From Pieris napi (lineage: Eukaryota > Arthropoda > Insecta > Lepidoptera > Pieridae), in assembly GCF_905475465.1 (NCBI RefSeq), contig NC_062246.1, positions 3,808,001 through 3,872,000 on the forward strand: a stretch of DNA of 64,000 nt, read 5' to 3'. A program made the translations under genes and the position numbers. Positions 1 through 11,030 of the stretch are shown piece by piece. Position 1 is the stretch's first letter. Each line of letters begins with the position of its first letter. Under the pieces are notes generated by a model. That model worked only from the letters and a program-made list of their open reading frames with translations. It was not told where the DNA came from and did no database searches.

Positions 1-379
1 TATAACGAGAGAGAGAGACGGACCGATCTCCCGTCTCATCTCGAGCGCTGCCAGTCATTCCGTGAATGTATGAAGAAAAATGTATATCATAGTCGAATAA
101 GTAAACTTGTCATTTTACACCCGAAATTTATCATCAAAAGTGTGAATAAAACGATAGATGTAATTTAAAATTTGAAAAAATTGTTATCTTCATTAATTCC
201 TTACTTCCCAAAAACTTATATCACCAATAAGACGTTATCACGTAAACATCTCGATCGTAAACCTACTTTACAAACAACCAATATTTTTTTTGTTCAAAAT
301 ATAATAATAAAGCCGTGTATTTAAATTTTTACAAAATAATTTCACTTAACTGTAAACTTTAACCTTAAAATAAACTCAC

Positions 380-3300
380 TGTCTTTTTTCCCCTTGACAC
401 TTAGCTGAATATCATAAAAAGTCTCGACGCAAGCACTAGTGCAGTTCACATTCCTGCACTTGATGAATGAAGTCATTTTGCCTTCGAAAAATTTAGGAAT
501 AGTGCCTTCAACTGCAGTACACTTCATCTTGTTCTCCAGTTTGTCAATAAGTACCTTTAACAAAGTGTTTTGAATTAGCCTTATTATAAAATGCTTAATA
601 AGTTATGGGCATACCATGGTAACCATAGTAACGAAATTTTAAAGTCACCCAGCGTTTGCAAAAGGCCTGAACATGTCGTATTAATATAATATATTCTATA
701 TGTAAAGTATAATACCTAGTGGAACAGAACTTTTATAAAAATGCATACGTCATGTGAAACTTTTTTTTTATAAAACAGGGCCAAACGCGCAGGAGGCTTA
801 TCTGATGTTAAGTGATACCGCCGCCCATGGACACTCTCAATGTCAAAGGGCTCGCGAGTACGTTGCTGGCCTTTTAAGAATTGGTAAGCTCTTTTCTCGA
901 AGGACCCTAAGTCGAATTGGTTCGGAAATACTTCAGTGCAGCTGGTCATTATTCCTTTCCTGCATATATATTAGATGCGGGTAGGACGATTATTACAATT
1001 ATTAAGTAAGCGAAGGTAGGTTTCGTCTGTTTATTTATATTCATTAAGTATATAGTGTAAAGGGCTATTATAATGTGCTTTTTATTTAATTTGATAATAA
1101 TAAATACTGTTTAGTTAATGTTGTCGAGTTAATTTAACTAAATATATATATGACCATTTTAGGTTAATTTTCGGTATCAGCAATCGTAAGATCACGCTTC
1201 ATGACCAATATTTATTATGTTCAGTTGTTTTTCTTTAAAAATAAAATCAAATCTTATTCCCTTCCAAATGTAATTTTATTCCCGTTATATATTATTTAGT
1301 TCGGCGTATATATGTATAATGTGTACATGTGTAATCTGCAAGTTAATATCAGATTCACACTGTCAACTGAGCGTCGCCATTGTCAAACTTACCCGTAGAA
1401 ATTCCTGAACGTCATGTTGCATAAATGAATCCAAAGTCTCCCAGCCGAAACTTTTAGTCAGTTTCTTGGTAGCGACAGGTTTGTCTGAGAACTGTAGATC
1501 GTAGAAAACTCGTTGTAGCGCAAAAGCGACGGATCTTGAACTATCGTCGCCAACAGTCGGTATTTTGTAAACGGCTTTTCGTAACACATTTGTGAAGAAT
1601 AAAGTTTGTAAAAGGGAATTCATGTAGCATGTCGCCCCTTGGTTTTTGAGACCTGTAAATGTGAGTATGAGTGAAGATGTATACACGTTTATTTTGTACA
1701 TTTCTTTCTTCAAGAGTATACAAAGTAGTAAGAGTATACGCTTACAAAGTCATTAATACTAAATACATGAACTATTTACACTTTTAATAGCTGTCATTTA
1801 TTTATAGCCAGATAAAAAGGTTTCCCTGTTATTAATCAAATCAAAATCAATTATACATATAGTTAACGCAATACACTTATGAACGTCAAAAAGAAATACG
1901 TATTAAATGCTTCTAATTTTACATTTACTGCCAATTCTCAAGGGCGTACAACGGAAGAGAAGAACTGACAATAAACTCTCCGCCACTCTTTTTAATCACC
2001 AAGTTTTTTGTTTTACACAATGTTTGTAAGGTGCTGCAACTATTAAACCATGACATCTTAAGAAATTAATAGTTAATTAATAATAATAAAATAAATTAAA
2101 AACAAAGATTTGTCCTCTATCAGCAGGAGGCATGGTGAAATAGGAGCACGCGCTTACATTCTCGTGGGAACAATACGCAATATAGCTTTTAAACGTACAA
2201 AATAATTATTTTTGAAGATTGTTATTAGAATTAAAACAACTTTTCACATCGCGTTAATACTTTTCGTAAAAGACCCATAAAATAGCGCATTTAACCAGCT
2301 AACGCATCGGTAACTTTAGATATTGTTTTAAATAGTATATGCCCTGACACCCAAATCATCAGTGATCAATAGGAAATGTTTACAAAACAAGAACTCTTTA
2401 CCAACATAACCGGTATGTTTCTTCGAGTCCCAAGACACCCCATGTGGTGCTTCAGCTATCACATGCGCCTCAATGGTGATGGAGTCGTCTTTCACAAAGC
2501 CCTTCTCTTCATCCATAAGGTCTTTCCAGGATATGAAGTGAGCGAAACCCCAATCATCCTCTTTACTAAAAGTATTAAATTAAGTTTTATTTCGTACTAT
2601 TCTATTATTGGAAATTAATTTCGTCATGCTTACGTAATTCAGATTCCTATTTATATTTTCAAAGTAGTGTTTGCCTTGTAAACGTATTGCTCTCAACCCT
2701 GAGGTAGTGAGTTCAAACCCCGATTGTTCCCAATGGCTTTTTTATGTGCGCAATTAACAATCGTACAGTAACTGTAAGAACGGCAGTTCTATGCCTGACA
2801 GAAGACTAGACGCTTGTTTTAAAAATAAAAATAATAGACAAAACTAAATATAATCTAAGGCATATTAAGTTAGGTTTACGTCACTAAAGACATCACGCAC
2901 TGACTCCAAGCCTTTCTCAACCGCTGTCTTCGCCGTATTCTGGGTATCTACTGGCCCAAGATATCTAACGGGCAACTTTGGGAGCGCTGCCGAGAAACCC
3001 AAATTAGCCAACAGATCAAGCGACGCAATTGAAAATGGATAGGCCATACACTCCGAAGGGATTCCAATCATATCCCCAACAAGGCGCTTGATTGAAACCC
3101 GCAAGGAAAGCGGAAAGGTGGCCGTCCCAAGCAAACCTGGCGTACTGCAGATGAGGTAAAGGGAGCCGGAAAGAGTTGGAGCGAGGTGAAATACGAGGCA
3201 CAAGAACGAACGCGGACTCACTGCCCCATCTAGGGGTTATAGGATATCAAGTCAAGTTAGTCATATTAAGGGTTATAACGCCGATGAAAAAAACCGTCGT

Positions 3301-3794
3301 TAATCAGGTGCGAAAACAATGCGAAACCGAAAGATAAGAGAGAAGGGCTTATCAATGTTTATATAACTGAAAACTGATCTATTAATGTATAAAAATAAAT
3401 AAAAAATTACGTTAAAACATACGTTCTTCATTGACGTGGGTATCATATTAAAAATTAGTTCAAGTAATACTTACCAATGGTACATGTGATGCAGCTTCCT
3501 ACATAGATGCTCTTCATCCGGCTTATACGTCAACAACTTAAGCTCCCCCAGCCCGTAGCATGACCAACCAGGTATACTGCAGTCCCCATTGCACTGCAGA
3601 AAGATTCCAAGTGCTTTTTGCTGTTGTCTTTCTGGAGTGCTTGTATTGCGAACAAGGACCAGTATCCTCCATGGCAGACATCGTACGAAGCAAGGCGGAG
3701 AAAGAACTTGTTCTTTTAGCTGGCTTAAGTTTGTGACTGTAAAACGGAAGGTGGCTTCGGAGCGAGCGATGTCAATATCTTCAGTCGATGCCTC
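380..3794 (-). CDS. USP7: USP7 (HAUSP) ubiquitin-specific protease, partial, four exons
   Basis: Deubiquitinase of the C19 family. USP7 removes ubiquitin from nuclear targets, and its MATH/TRAF domain binds substrates. Minus-strand exons, 5' to 3': 3794-3475, 2565-2402, 1652-1393 and 554-380. All have AG/GT borders and the joining phases agree. Exon 1 reads SEATFRFTV and SPPCFVRCLPWRILV (MATH). Exon 2 ends the MATH domain with DWGFAHFISWKDL and APHGVSWDSKKHTGYV. Exon 3 opens the protease domain with GLKNQGATCYMNSLLQTLFF, carrying the Cys-box cysteine, then GWETLDSFMQHDVQEF. Exon 4 continues with LENKMKCTAVEGTIPKFFEG and YDIQLSVKGKKD. The match corresponds to roughly residues 60-300 of the human protein. 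The His box and C-terminal Ubl domains lie beyond the left edge. The N-terminal exon upstream of 3794 was not found. LINE and SINE remnants sit in the introns. No stop or frameshift is seen, so it looks functional. Confidence 0.93.
1830..2150 (-). repeat. LINE 3' tail in a USP7 intron
   Basis: Reverse-complement copy of the repeat at 21555-21860. Shared blocks are the 'gagtggcggagagtttattg' stretch and the 'gcctcctgc...gaggacaaatc' stretch, with 'atgaacgtcaaaaag' at the distal end. It has no open frame and looks like the untranslated end of a non-LTR retrotransposon. Confidence 0.6.
2672..2820 (+). repeat. Degraded SINE-like fragment
   Basis: A tRNA-like B-box trace ('gagttcaaaccccg') is followed by 'cccaatggctttttt-atgtgcgcaattaac' and a 'gcctgacag' block. 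The same modules are well preserved in the SINE at 27785-28055. Strongly diverged. Confidence 0.45.
2911..3234 (+). pseudogene. LINE reverse-transcriptase C-terminus, decayed
   Basis: Translation gives LQAFLNRCLRRILGIYWPK, then KWIGHTLRR, GKRKGGRPKQTW and AGKSWSEVKYEAQERT. This is the C-terminal signature of the abundant insect endonuclease/reverse-transcriptase LINE proteins. Two tryptophan codons have become TGA, before KWIGH and before NPQGK, and the copy lacks the rest of the protein. It lies antisense in the USP7 intron between 2565 and 3475. A dead insertion. Confidence 0.8.
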
Positions 3795-4588
3795 CTGTAA
3801 TTCGGTCGTACGTTTCGTATTTAGTCCTATTAAATCATATTAATCATAAAATAAGTTAATTATTTTAAATTTTTTAAGATAAATTTGGATAAATATGGGA
3901 ATTATGTAAAAAAATCAAAAATTATAATCATTTATTAAACACGTAAATTAAAAGAAAAATGCACAACAGTATGTCTAATATTAATTTTGTATTGTTTTGT
4001 TTTACACATTCATCAAATTGGTTCCTTTATGATAAGGGTAATTTAAAAATATTTTTTACCGTATGGGCATGCTCTGTATGAGCAGTTTCTGGACAGGCGC
4101 TATCAAGCATTTTACCTCAGTGGCTAGGAAACTAAAACAGCTAAAACAACGAACTAAAACATAATAGCAAATACAAAAAGGACAGTGACAATTTAAATTC
4201 ACATTATTTGACGATGTAAATGTTTGTTGTATAAAAATGTAAATACAAGAATTTTGATTTGTTTTGAACGATGATATATGCTGTCATTGTTTGCTGTAGT
4301 TGTCAATTTGAGTTATTCTAAATTCAAAGAGTTCAAACTGATCTGACTGAAAAAGGTTTAATGTAATGTTAATGTAATCATAATAGCAAAAATGAATAGT
4401 AATTCTTTACTTTATATTTTAATATTAAATTTATTTCACCACAATTATCGAGAATATATGATTGAAATTCTTTACAGAAAAAAACATAAAATAACTATTT
4501 ATATTATATACGTTATATTTTTATCGAATTTTCACTCTAAAATTGAATTGAATTGTGAACATTCAGACACGATAATATTTCATAGGGT
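3795..4588. other. Non-coding AT-rich stretch upstream of the USP7 exons
   Basis: Nothing recognisable. This is where the missing USP7 N-terminal exon or promoter could lie, but no Met-initiated segment joining in phase to the exon at 3794 was found. Confidence 0.4.
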
Positions 4589-5097
4589 ACTGAAATGAGT
4601 ATATTAAAAGGTAATAATTAATTTAAATGTAAAATCGTTGACAATTTGTAAGGTTTCTTTCGATCCACAGATGGCGCTAGATGTCGATGTTGTTGTGTGC
4701 TGCCGATAATGCAGAACTATTCTTGTGGTTTGGCGGGAAAACACTGCATCTGTAAAATAAAATAGAGTTTTATAGGGACAGCTGTTAATTGTAAATTCGC
4801 TTATTCATAATTAAAATTATACATATCATCACGTAAACATAAGTTATGACTACTGAAATGAGTATATTAAAAGGTAATAATTATTTAAAATGTAAAATCG
4901 TTGACAATTTGTAACGTTTCTTTCGATCCACAGATGGAGCTAGATGTCGATGTCGTTGAATGCTGCCGATACTATTCTTGTGGTTTGGCGGGAAAAAACT
5001 GCGTCTGTAAAATAAAATTTATAGGGACAGCTTTTCATTCTAAATTAGCTTATTCAAAATTAAAATTATACACATCATCACGTAAACATAACTTATG
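4589..5097 (+). repeat. Tandem duplication, two units of about 250 bp
   Basis: The unit starting 'actgaaatgagtatattaaa' at about 4589 recurs at about 4853. Both contain 'ttcgatccacagatgg', 'ctagatgtcgatgt', 'ctattcttgtggtttggcgg' and 'catcacgtaaacata'. They differ by small indels and substitutions, so the duplication is not recent. Unit 2 carries an open frame from 4901 that ends near a GTAAG (about 5136). In unit 1 the equivalent frame is broken (TAA after the Cys-Cys-Arg codons). Coding status unknown. Confidence 0.75.
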
Positions 5098-7856
5098 TTT
5101 TGAAAGTGTAAAGAAACAATGGGAGGTTGAAAATAGGTAAGACTTATTCAGTTATTATAGTTAGAGTAGCGATAACGCCTTTTACTCTATCTAATCAACC
5201 TGACTGCGCCGTTACTAATGAAGTAACGAGACCGGAGACAGTAAGTATGCGTTGGAAGTTTCTCGACTCAGCGGCCAAGATTTTGAGTTTCAGAGCCAGC
5301 GAGTGAGTAACTGTCTTTTTTTATAAATGATATAATATTCCTTAATCGTATTTTCTGTGTAGCATTATTTTTGTTATTTACAACTTTGTTTGTTACAACA
5401 TTAATTATATATCTCAATAAAACACGAATTTTCAGGGCGAAATTAATAGGTTCTTAATGACATTTAGGAATATTCATGAAACACTATTTTTACTCTTTTG
5501 GAATAAAAGTTTAAATACTATAATAGTAACAATGCATAGTTATCGCCAATTTAAAACATGGATTAAGAAAACGGTCCTAACTTTCCGCCGAGTATCTTTT
5601 ATCTAACATTGATTAAACCAATATTAAACAGGGCATAATTTAAAAAATATAATATCTATTGGACGCAAATTTGATATATATAAGTAGCACTATATAACAG
5701 TAGCTGTGTTTTCTGCTCTACGCAAACTTAATAACCGGGTACAGTTGCCCGGATATTAATTAAATCCGGAGTCATCTTGCGAGGACATTATTCAATGTTT
5801 GGAGATTGACAGGCTGACTGGCTCCTTAATTAAAATTTGAACTCAAATAATTTTATTTGAAAGATACGAAGCAAATTGAGCAATCTTGGTAAACTTAATT
5901 AGTGTTATTGAGTGATTTCTGTACTATCTCTTATATCTTATTGCTAAAGTTTATTTTAACGTTTAAACCAAACCTTATGAGCTTTGATATGTTTATGTCT
6001 CAATGAGACAACAGCAATGTTTTATTAAATGGTTTTAATAAACCACGTAATTTATTGTTAAAATTAAGTTTATTTAATTAAAAAAAATTCATTAATAAAA
6101 TTGTTCGTCACATTGATTAACGGGGCCGTACTTAAATAATGAAAATATTTTGACTCAAATATTGTAAAAAACCGTCAACGTTAGTTAGTTAAGTTATTAA
6201 ACAAATGGGAAAGTTTGAAAAAGAAGCACATACAAAGAGGCTATAGTTGTTCGTATAGACGCTTAGCTTGGTTTAGTATTTTTAGTACTTAGTAAAACTT
6301 ATATAACGTATCTACATATTTACGAACCGCAGAATTGGCTAAGGCCCGTATAGTTAAAGGAATCTCAAGTCACAATCTCCGCTATCGAGCGCTGTCAAAT
6401 ATGTCAAGATTTGCAAGCTCTACGTTTGACTGACGTTCTAGAATACAGACCCGAGAGGCTTACCCTAATCTCAATTCTTAAAAGGCCGGCAACGAACTCG
6501 CGGGCCTGGTATTGACAGTGAGAATGGGCGGCGGTAACACTTAACATCAGGTGAGCCTAGTTGGCCCCTGTTGTATAAAAAGGGTGCGTGTACTTATGTA
6601 CGCGCGTAAGAAGTTATACTTCTTTGGCATTATTAAAAATAGGTTTTGATTGCATGCAAATAATTAATTACAATGAAAAAGTGATATATATGAAAAAGTG
6701 ATATATATGATAATATAAATTCTATTATTATTCGAATGTTGTTTTTCAATTGTGTCCAATGCCGTAGCATCCTCCGTGGGCAACTTCATTCTGTTAATTT
6801 TGTGTCACGGTGCATCGTAAAATGTCACTCTCATCAATTTTTCACAACGCGCCTAAAGAAGTATAACTTCAAAAATTGTTAAAAACTTTCTCTACCCAGA
6901 GAATAATATTTATATCATATAGCAGCTAAAGCACGCCTTTCCGTATTTGCAGAGACCAGCTGATTATCTGTGTCCGCAAAACGTCTAAAATTTAATATTG
7001 GCATTTGAGTAATGCAACCAAAGATAAGAGAGGATAACTCGCCTAAGTGCATTAAACTTTCAGCGTTGTCGTTAAAATTTCAAGTACCAACTGTAGAGGA
7101 TTTAACGAACGACTAATTGACTAACTCGTGTGGTTCGAGATAAGATTAAGTGGCCTGTGACTAGAGTTACAGTTAATCCTTAACTAATCTCAAACCTAAT
7201 GTTCCGTCTCTGATGGAGCTCTATTAGTGGCCATAACTATAGTATATTGCAGCCTATGCGATAATAACTTTTATCTATTTCTCATTCGATATACTTAAAA
7301 AAAGTGCGTGCGTACAAAGTACACATGTCAGAATTGAAACTTCTTTGCCGAAGTAATTTTTAAGTCTTGTTCATATTCATACAAATGTAAAAAATTCCAT
7401 AACTTAGAGGGAGGAAAAAAGGAAGATATGTTATTAATTTAATTTAATTGTCATTAAGATATTAAAAGTGTCAAAAATTATTAGAAATAATAAATTTAAT
7501 ATTTTAAATTTATTTCTTCGATAATAAAAATTCGTGATTTACAATTTGAAAATTATTTTGCATAAAATATAAAATGCTAATATTTCATAAATTCTCTACG
7601 AAATTTTAATTTTAATAATAGAATTTCTATAAGGTAATTCGCACTTCTCACTCTCTCTCAATCGGTCTCAATCGCTCTCTCCCTTTTCTTCGACAAAAAC
7701 GCTATCTTCGTGACGTATCCGTAAAATTTTACCCTCATGCATTTTAATTATGTATTGATAAATATATAGTCATCACATTCCTGACATTAAAATTAAGATG
7801 AAGTAAACTGTTCAGGGAGGTGAGGTTAATGTAAATGCAACGTAAAACATAAGTTT
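5098..7856. other. Intergenic, AT-rich, with repeat fragments
   Basis: No gene recognised. It contains a LINE/SINE 3' tail at about 6435-6590, a short tandem unit 'atgaaaaagtgatatat' repeated near 6675-6705, and 'gaagttatacttctttgg'-type inverted pieces near 6605 and 6855 that suggest a small foldback element. Confidence 0.5.
6435..6592 (+). repeat. Lepidopteran retroelement 3' tail
   Basis: Carries 'aaaggccggcaacgaactcg', then 'gggcggcggtaacactt' and 'catcaggtgagcc', ending in 'tataaaaa'. This tail is very common in moth and butterfly genomes. A more diverged relative is at about 43900-44025. Confidence 0.65.
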
Positions 7857-8094
7857 TGGGTGCCTTTGCTTAGGTCACGGATTGTGTAAACTCAAAATAT
7901 CAGAGATGTGAGAAAAACGATTTGGCGCTACGTTAGATTCTGATTGGTCTAACGGACGTAAAAACATGACGTATCGTGTTAACGCGTATTAGACTAGATA
8001 TGATTTTTTGTCTTTCTCTCACCTCTGTTATTTCGAGTTTGCACCATCCGAGACCATAGCAAAAGCACCCGAAATTTAGGACATTTTATTATGT
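7857..8094. repeat. Imperfect foldback (MITE-like) element
   Basis: The left arm 'gggtgcctttgcttaggtc...gtaaactcaaaatatcagag' and the right arm 'ctctgttatttcgagtttgc...gaccatagcaaaagcaccc' are imperfect inverted repeats of about 60 bp around a roughly 110-bp loop. No open frame. Confidence 0.65.
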
Positions 8095-8722
8095 TGGACA
8101 TCGGAGGTCTAAAAAAACGAGTTCTTTAAACTATTTTAATTAATATAAAACTTATAATTTAATTACAAGGTGTGGAACCTCGATGCTGCACACGTTTGGT
8201 TTCTTACATGTTTAGATTATATTTTAATTCCAAGTAACTTATGCTTAAGTATCCCACGTTCTTTAATACGCCGAGTATGCACAATTTGACACCGTGGTTC
8301 TGAGCTACACAACAAGTTTCAAAATAAAGAATGCTGTATGCTACCTTTCACGTGTACGTAAATTTAAATTTTCTATTATTTTATTGTTCGAATATTTTTT
8401 GTATATGGAGTCACTAGTCTAATTTGATCAAGGTACTCTAAGTATGTTCGTAACTAGGTTAAGTGTAACACAATCCGATACTAATGGCCTGTGAGTAGCG
8501 TATTGCGTTACAAAGTCGACACTATTCTCGGCGATAACTCAATCACGGATTTTTCTCTTCTATATCCTGCTACGTGACTAGGTGATGGCAATCGTAGGGA
8601 CTATATACACTTTATCGCTATTTTTTATATCTATCTTAAGTGCAATTTGGATTAAGAAAACACAAAAATAACTGGTAGATTCTAGATTGTTGACCTGGCT
8701 ATGTAAATTAGAAATATTGTAA
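8095..8722. other. Intergenic, nothing recognised
   Basis: AT-rich sequence without repeats shared elsewhere in the window and without a convincing exon. Confidence 0.4.
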
Positions 8723-8971
8723 CCAGCCCTGCGATTCTGTAACTCACTTCACGAACTCACACAGCGGTTTTCGCATCGGCGGTCGCTCTCAAATCAGTCG
8801 TGAAGCAGTCATTTTATGATTTGGCATTCTGATAAACAATAAAGTACAAGCTCCCACCTTTTCAGAATGCCAAATCATAAAATGACTGCTTCACGACTGA
8901 TTTGAGAGCGACCGCCGATGCGAAAACCGCTGTGTGAGTTCGTGAAGTGAGTTACAGAATCGCAGGGCTGG
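8723..8971. repeat. Foldback MITE, near-perfect inverted repeat
   Basis: Two arms of about 110 bp are nearly perfect reverse complements. The left begins 'ccagccctgcgattctgtaa' and the right ends 'ttacagaatcgcagggctgg', around a loop 'aacaataaagtacaagctcc'. A partly deleted relative lies at 60317-60482, and a solo 23-bp terminus at 26404-26426. No coding capacity. Confidence 0.9.
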
Positions 8972-9277
8972 AGTTCTTGGTTTATATTTCCCGCGAATTA
9001 TTTGGCGCAAAAAAATTGGACGCCTACCGTAAAAGCCCATAAATGTGTCTGGTATGTGGTCTATTGAATGTTTAAGTTGTTGGTGTACATTAAAATTAAT
9101 AAATTAATTCGCAAAAGTTATTGTTATTTTGTGTGTTTATGTGTGTGTTTTTTTGGATGTAATATAATATGATAATATGTCTAATGTCTATGTCTAAAGT
9201 GAGTACTTTTATGCGAAAAGAGAGATAGTTGTTTTAGTTGATATAGTGTAATAGAACTTATTAAATTATTATAAACT

Positions 9278-11030
9278 AGCTGACCTGGCTAACTTCGTTC
9301 CGCCCTACAACCTTATAATATCGTTGTTACTTCAATTTACCTTATTTTAGGATTTCATTAATGTTAAGTATTACATTAATACAACTCTTTTGCAAATACA
9401 GAAATGTTTTATTGCTTGCCATTGCGAAAGAAGAATGGCAGTTTTACACATTAGACATCTTCTCTCTAGCGTCAATATGGCGATACTGCATGTTAAGCAC
9501 TTTCTGATATCCAACATCTTTTGATCAGGATTAAAGCATGGTTATGCATCTCCTCATTCACCTCAAGATCGGAATTTCTTGAACTGACACGAATTCGACG
9601 TAAAATGATGCGTAGTTTTGTCAACAGATGGCACCATATGGTTTTTGCATTCGTAAAATTAATTAATTAATTAATTGTTATTCGGTAACTTATCCGATAT
9701 TTTATTGCTTATTCTGCTATTCGGGACGGAAACAAATCCAACAAATCAAAAACCATGGCAATCGGTCCAGCCGTTCTCGAGTTATAAGTGTTGTAACAAA
9801 CACGACTTTCTTTTATATACAGGGTGGCCAAAAAGTCGTGGATCAAACGCAAATAGGAGATAGATGAGGTCATCAGCGGCAAAAAATTGTTCTACGGGAG
9901 GTCTCTAAGATCAACCCCTGCAGAGTTATGATTTATTTTGGTTTTTATATGAAAATTGACTTTTTTTTACTAATTCTTCTTAAAATTCGAAAAAATCTAC
10001 ATCCTGTATCTTTTTCATAATATCCACTAGATTGGTACTGATGAGTTCTTGCGTTAGACATACTATTTATAGTTGTTTATTGAGTGTATTCAAGATAATA
10101 TTAAGTGATACGATATAAATTTTTTTCAAATCATAAATTTTTCTTTACTTTGGACCCCACTGTGAAAAAAAAATAACTCCACCGAAAAGTGTCCCTGTAC
10201 TACAAGTTTTGGCGCATTTAATAGGGATTCTGAAAAGGTATTACACGTGGCCATGAGTCGCTCTAATATCTTTCTAGGAAGAATTACAAACAACGATTGT
10301 GAAATAATAATTGTATTAAAACAATTATTTCTCAATGGTTGTTTGTAGGAAACAAAATATTTTACAATAAAATATGCTCAAAATTCCTGACTCTGACCAT
10401 AATTCTTAATCTGCACCGTCTAATCAAATTCCTACATAACCCTCCAGCCATAGTCCAATTTTTTGAATCTAGTCCGATTCACACAGTACTGGTCACAGGT
10501 AGGTAAATAATCTATCATAAGGCCGAATCGTTGTTGTTTTTTCGTCCTAGAAAGGTATTTAAGCGACTCATGGCCATGTGTAATACCTTTTCAGAATCCA
10601 TATTAAATGCGCCAAAACTTCTAATACAGGGTCACTTTTCGGTAGAGTAATTTTTTTTCACAGTGGGGTCCGAAATAAACAAAAAGTTTTGATTTGAAAA
10701 AAATTTACATCGTATAACTTAATATTATCTTCAATACACTCAATAAACAACTATAAATAGTATGTCTAACGCAAGAACTCATAAGTACCAATCTAGTGGA
10801 TATTATGAAAAAGATACAGGATGTAGATTCTTTCGAATTTTAATAAGAATTAGTAAAAAAAGTCAAATTTCATATAAAAACCAAAATAAATCATAACTCT
10901 GCAGGGGTTGACCTTGGAGACCTCCCGTAAAACAATTTTTTGCCGCTGATGACCTCATCTATCCCCTATTTGCGTTTGATCCACGACTTTTTGGCCACCC
11001 TGTATATAGATGTTTAGTAGTGACACTAAA
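9278..11030 (+). repeat. 'ctagctgacc' interspersed element, interrupted by a MITE
   Basis: Starts 'ctagctgacctggctaactt' and continues to 'gtaacaaacacgactttctt' before the nested element at 9817. The continuation after 11006 is 'tagatg'. The same family is at 35941-36447 and, decayed, at 14516-15516. Family identity beyond 'lepidopteran interspersed repeat' is not known to me. Confidence 0.7.
9817..11006. mobile_element. Long-TIR MITE, TA insertion, Tc1/mariner-like ends
   Basis: Termini are 'tatacagggtggccaaaaag' and 'ctttttggccaccctgtata'. The two halves (about 9820-10340 and 10480-11003) are inverted repeats of roughly 500 bp with about 90% identity by eye. The TA at each end suits a Tc1/mariner-type target. 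No transposase frame survives. It lies inside the repeat at 9278, giving a relative age. A shorter relative lies at 13495-14000. Confidence 0.8.

Noticed and set aside
2376..3843. Plus-strand frames at 2376 and 3589, and minus-strand frames at 2865 and 3016
   Set aside because: The plus frames are antisense shadows of USP7 exons. The minus frames are antisense to a decayed LINE reverse transcriptase.
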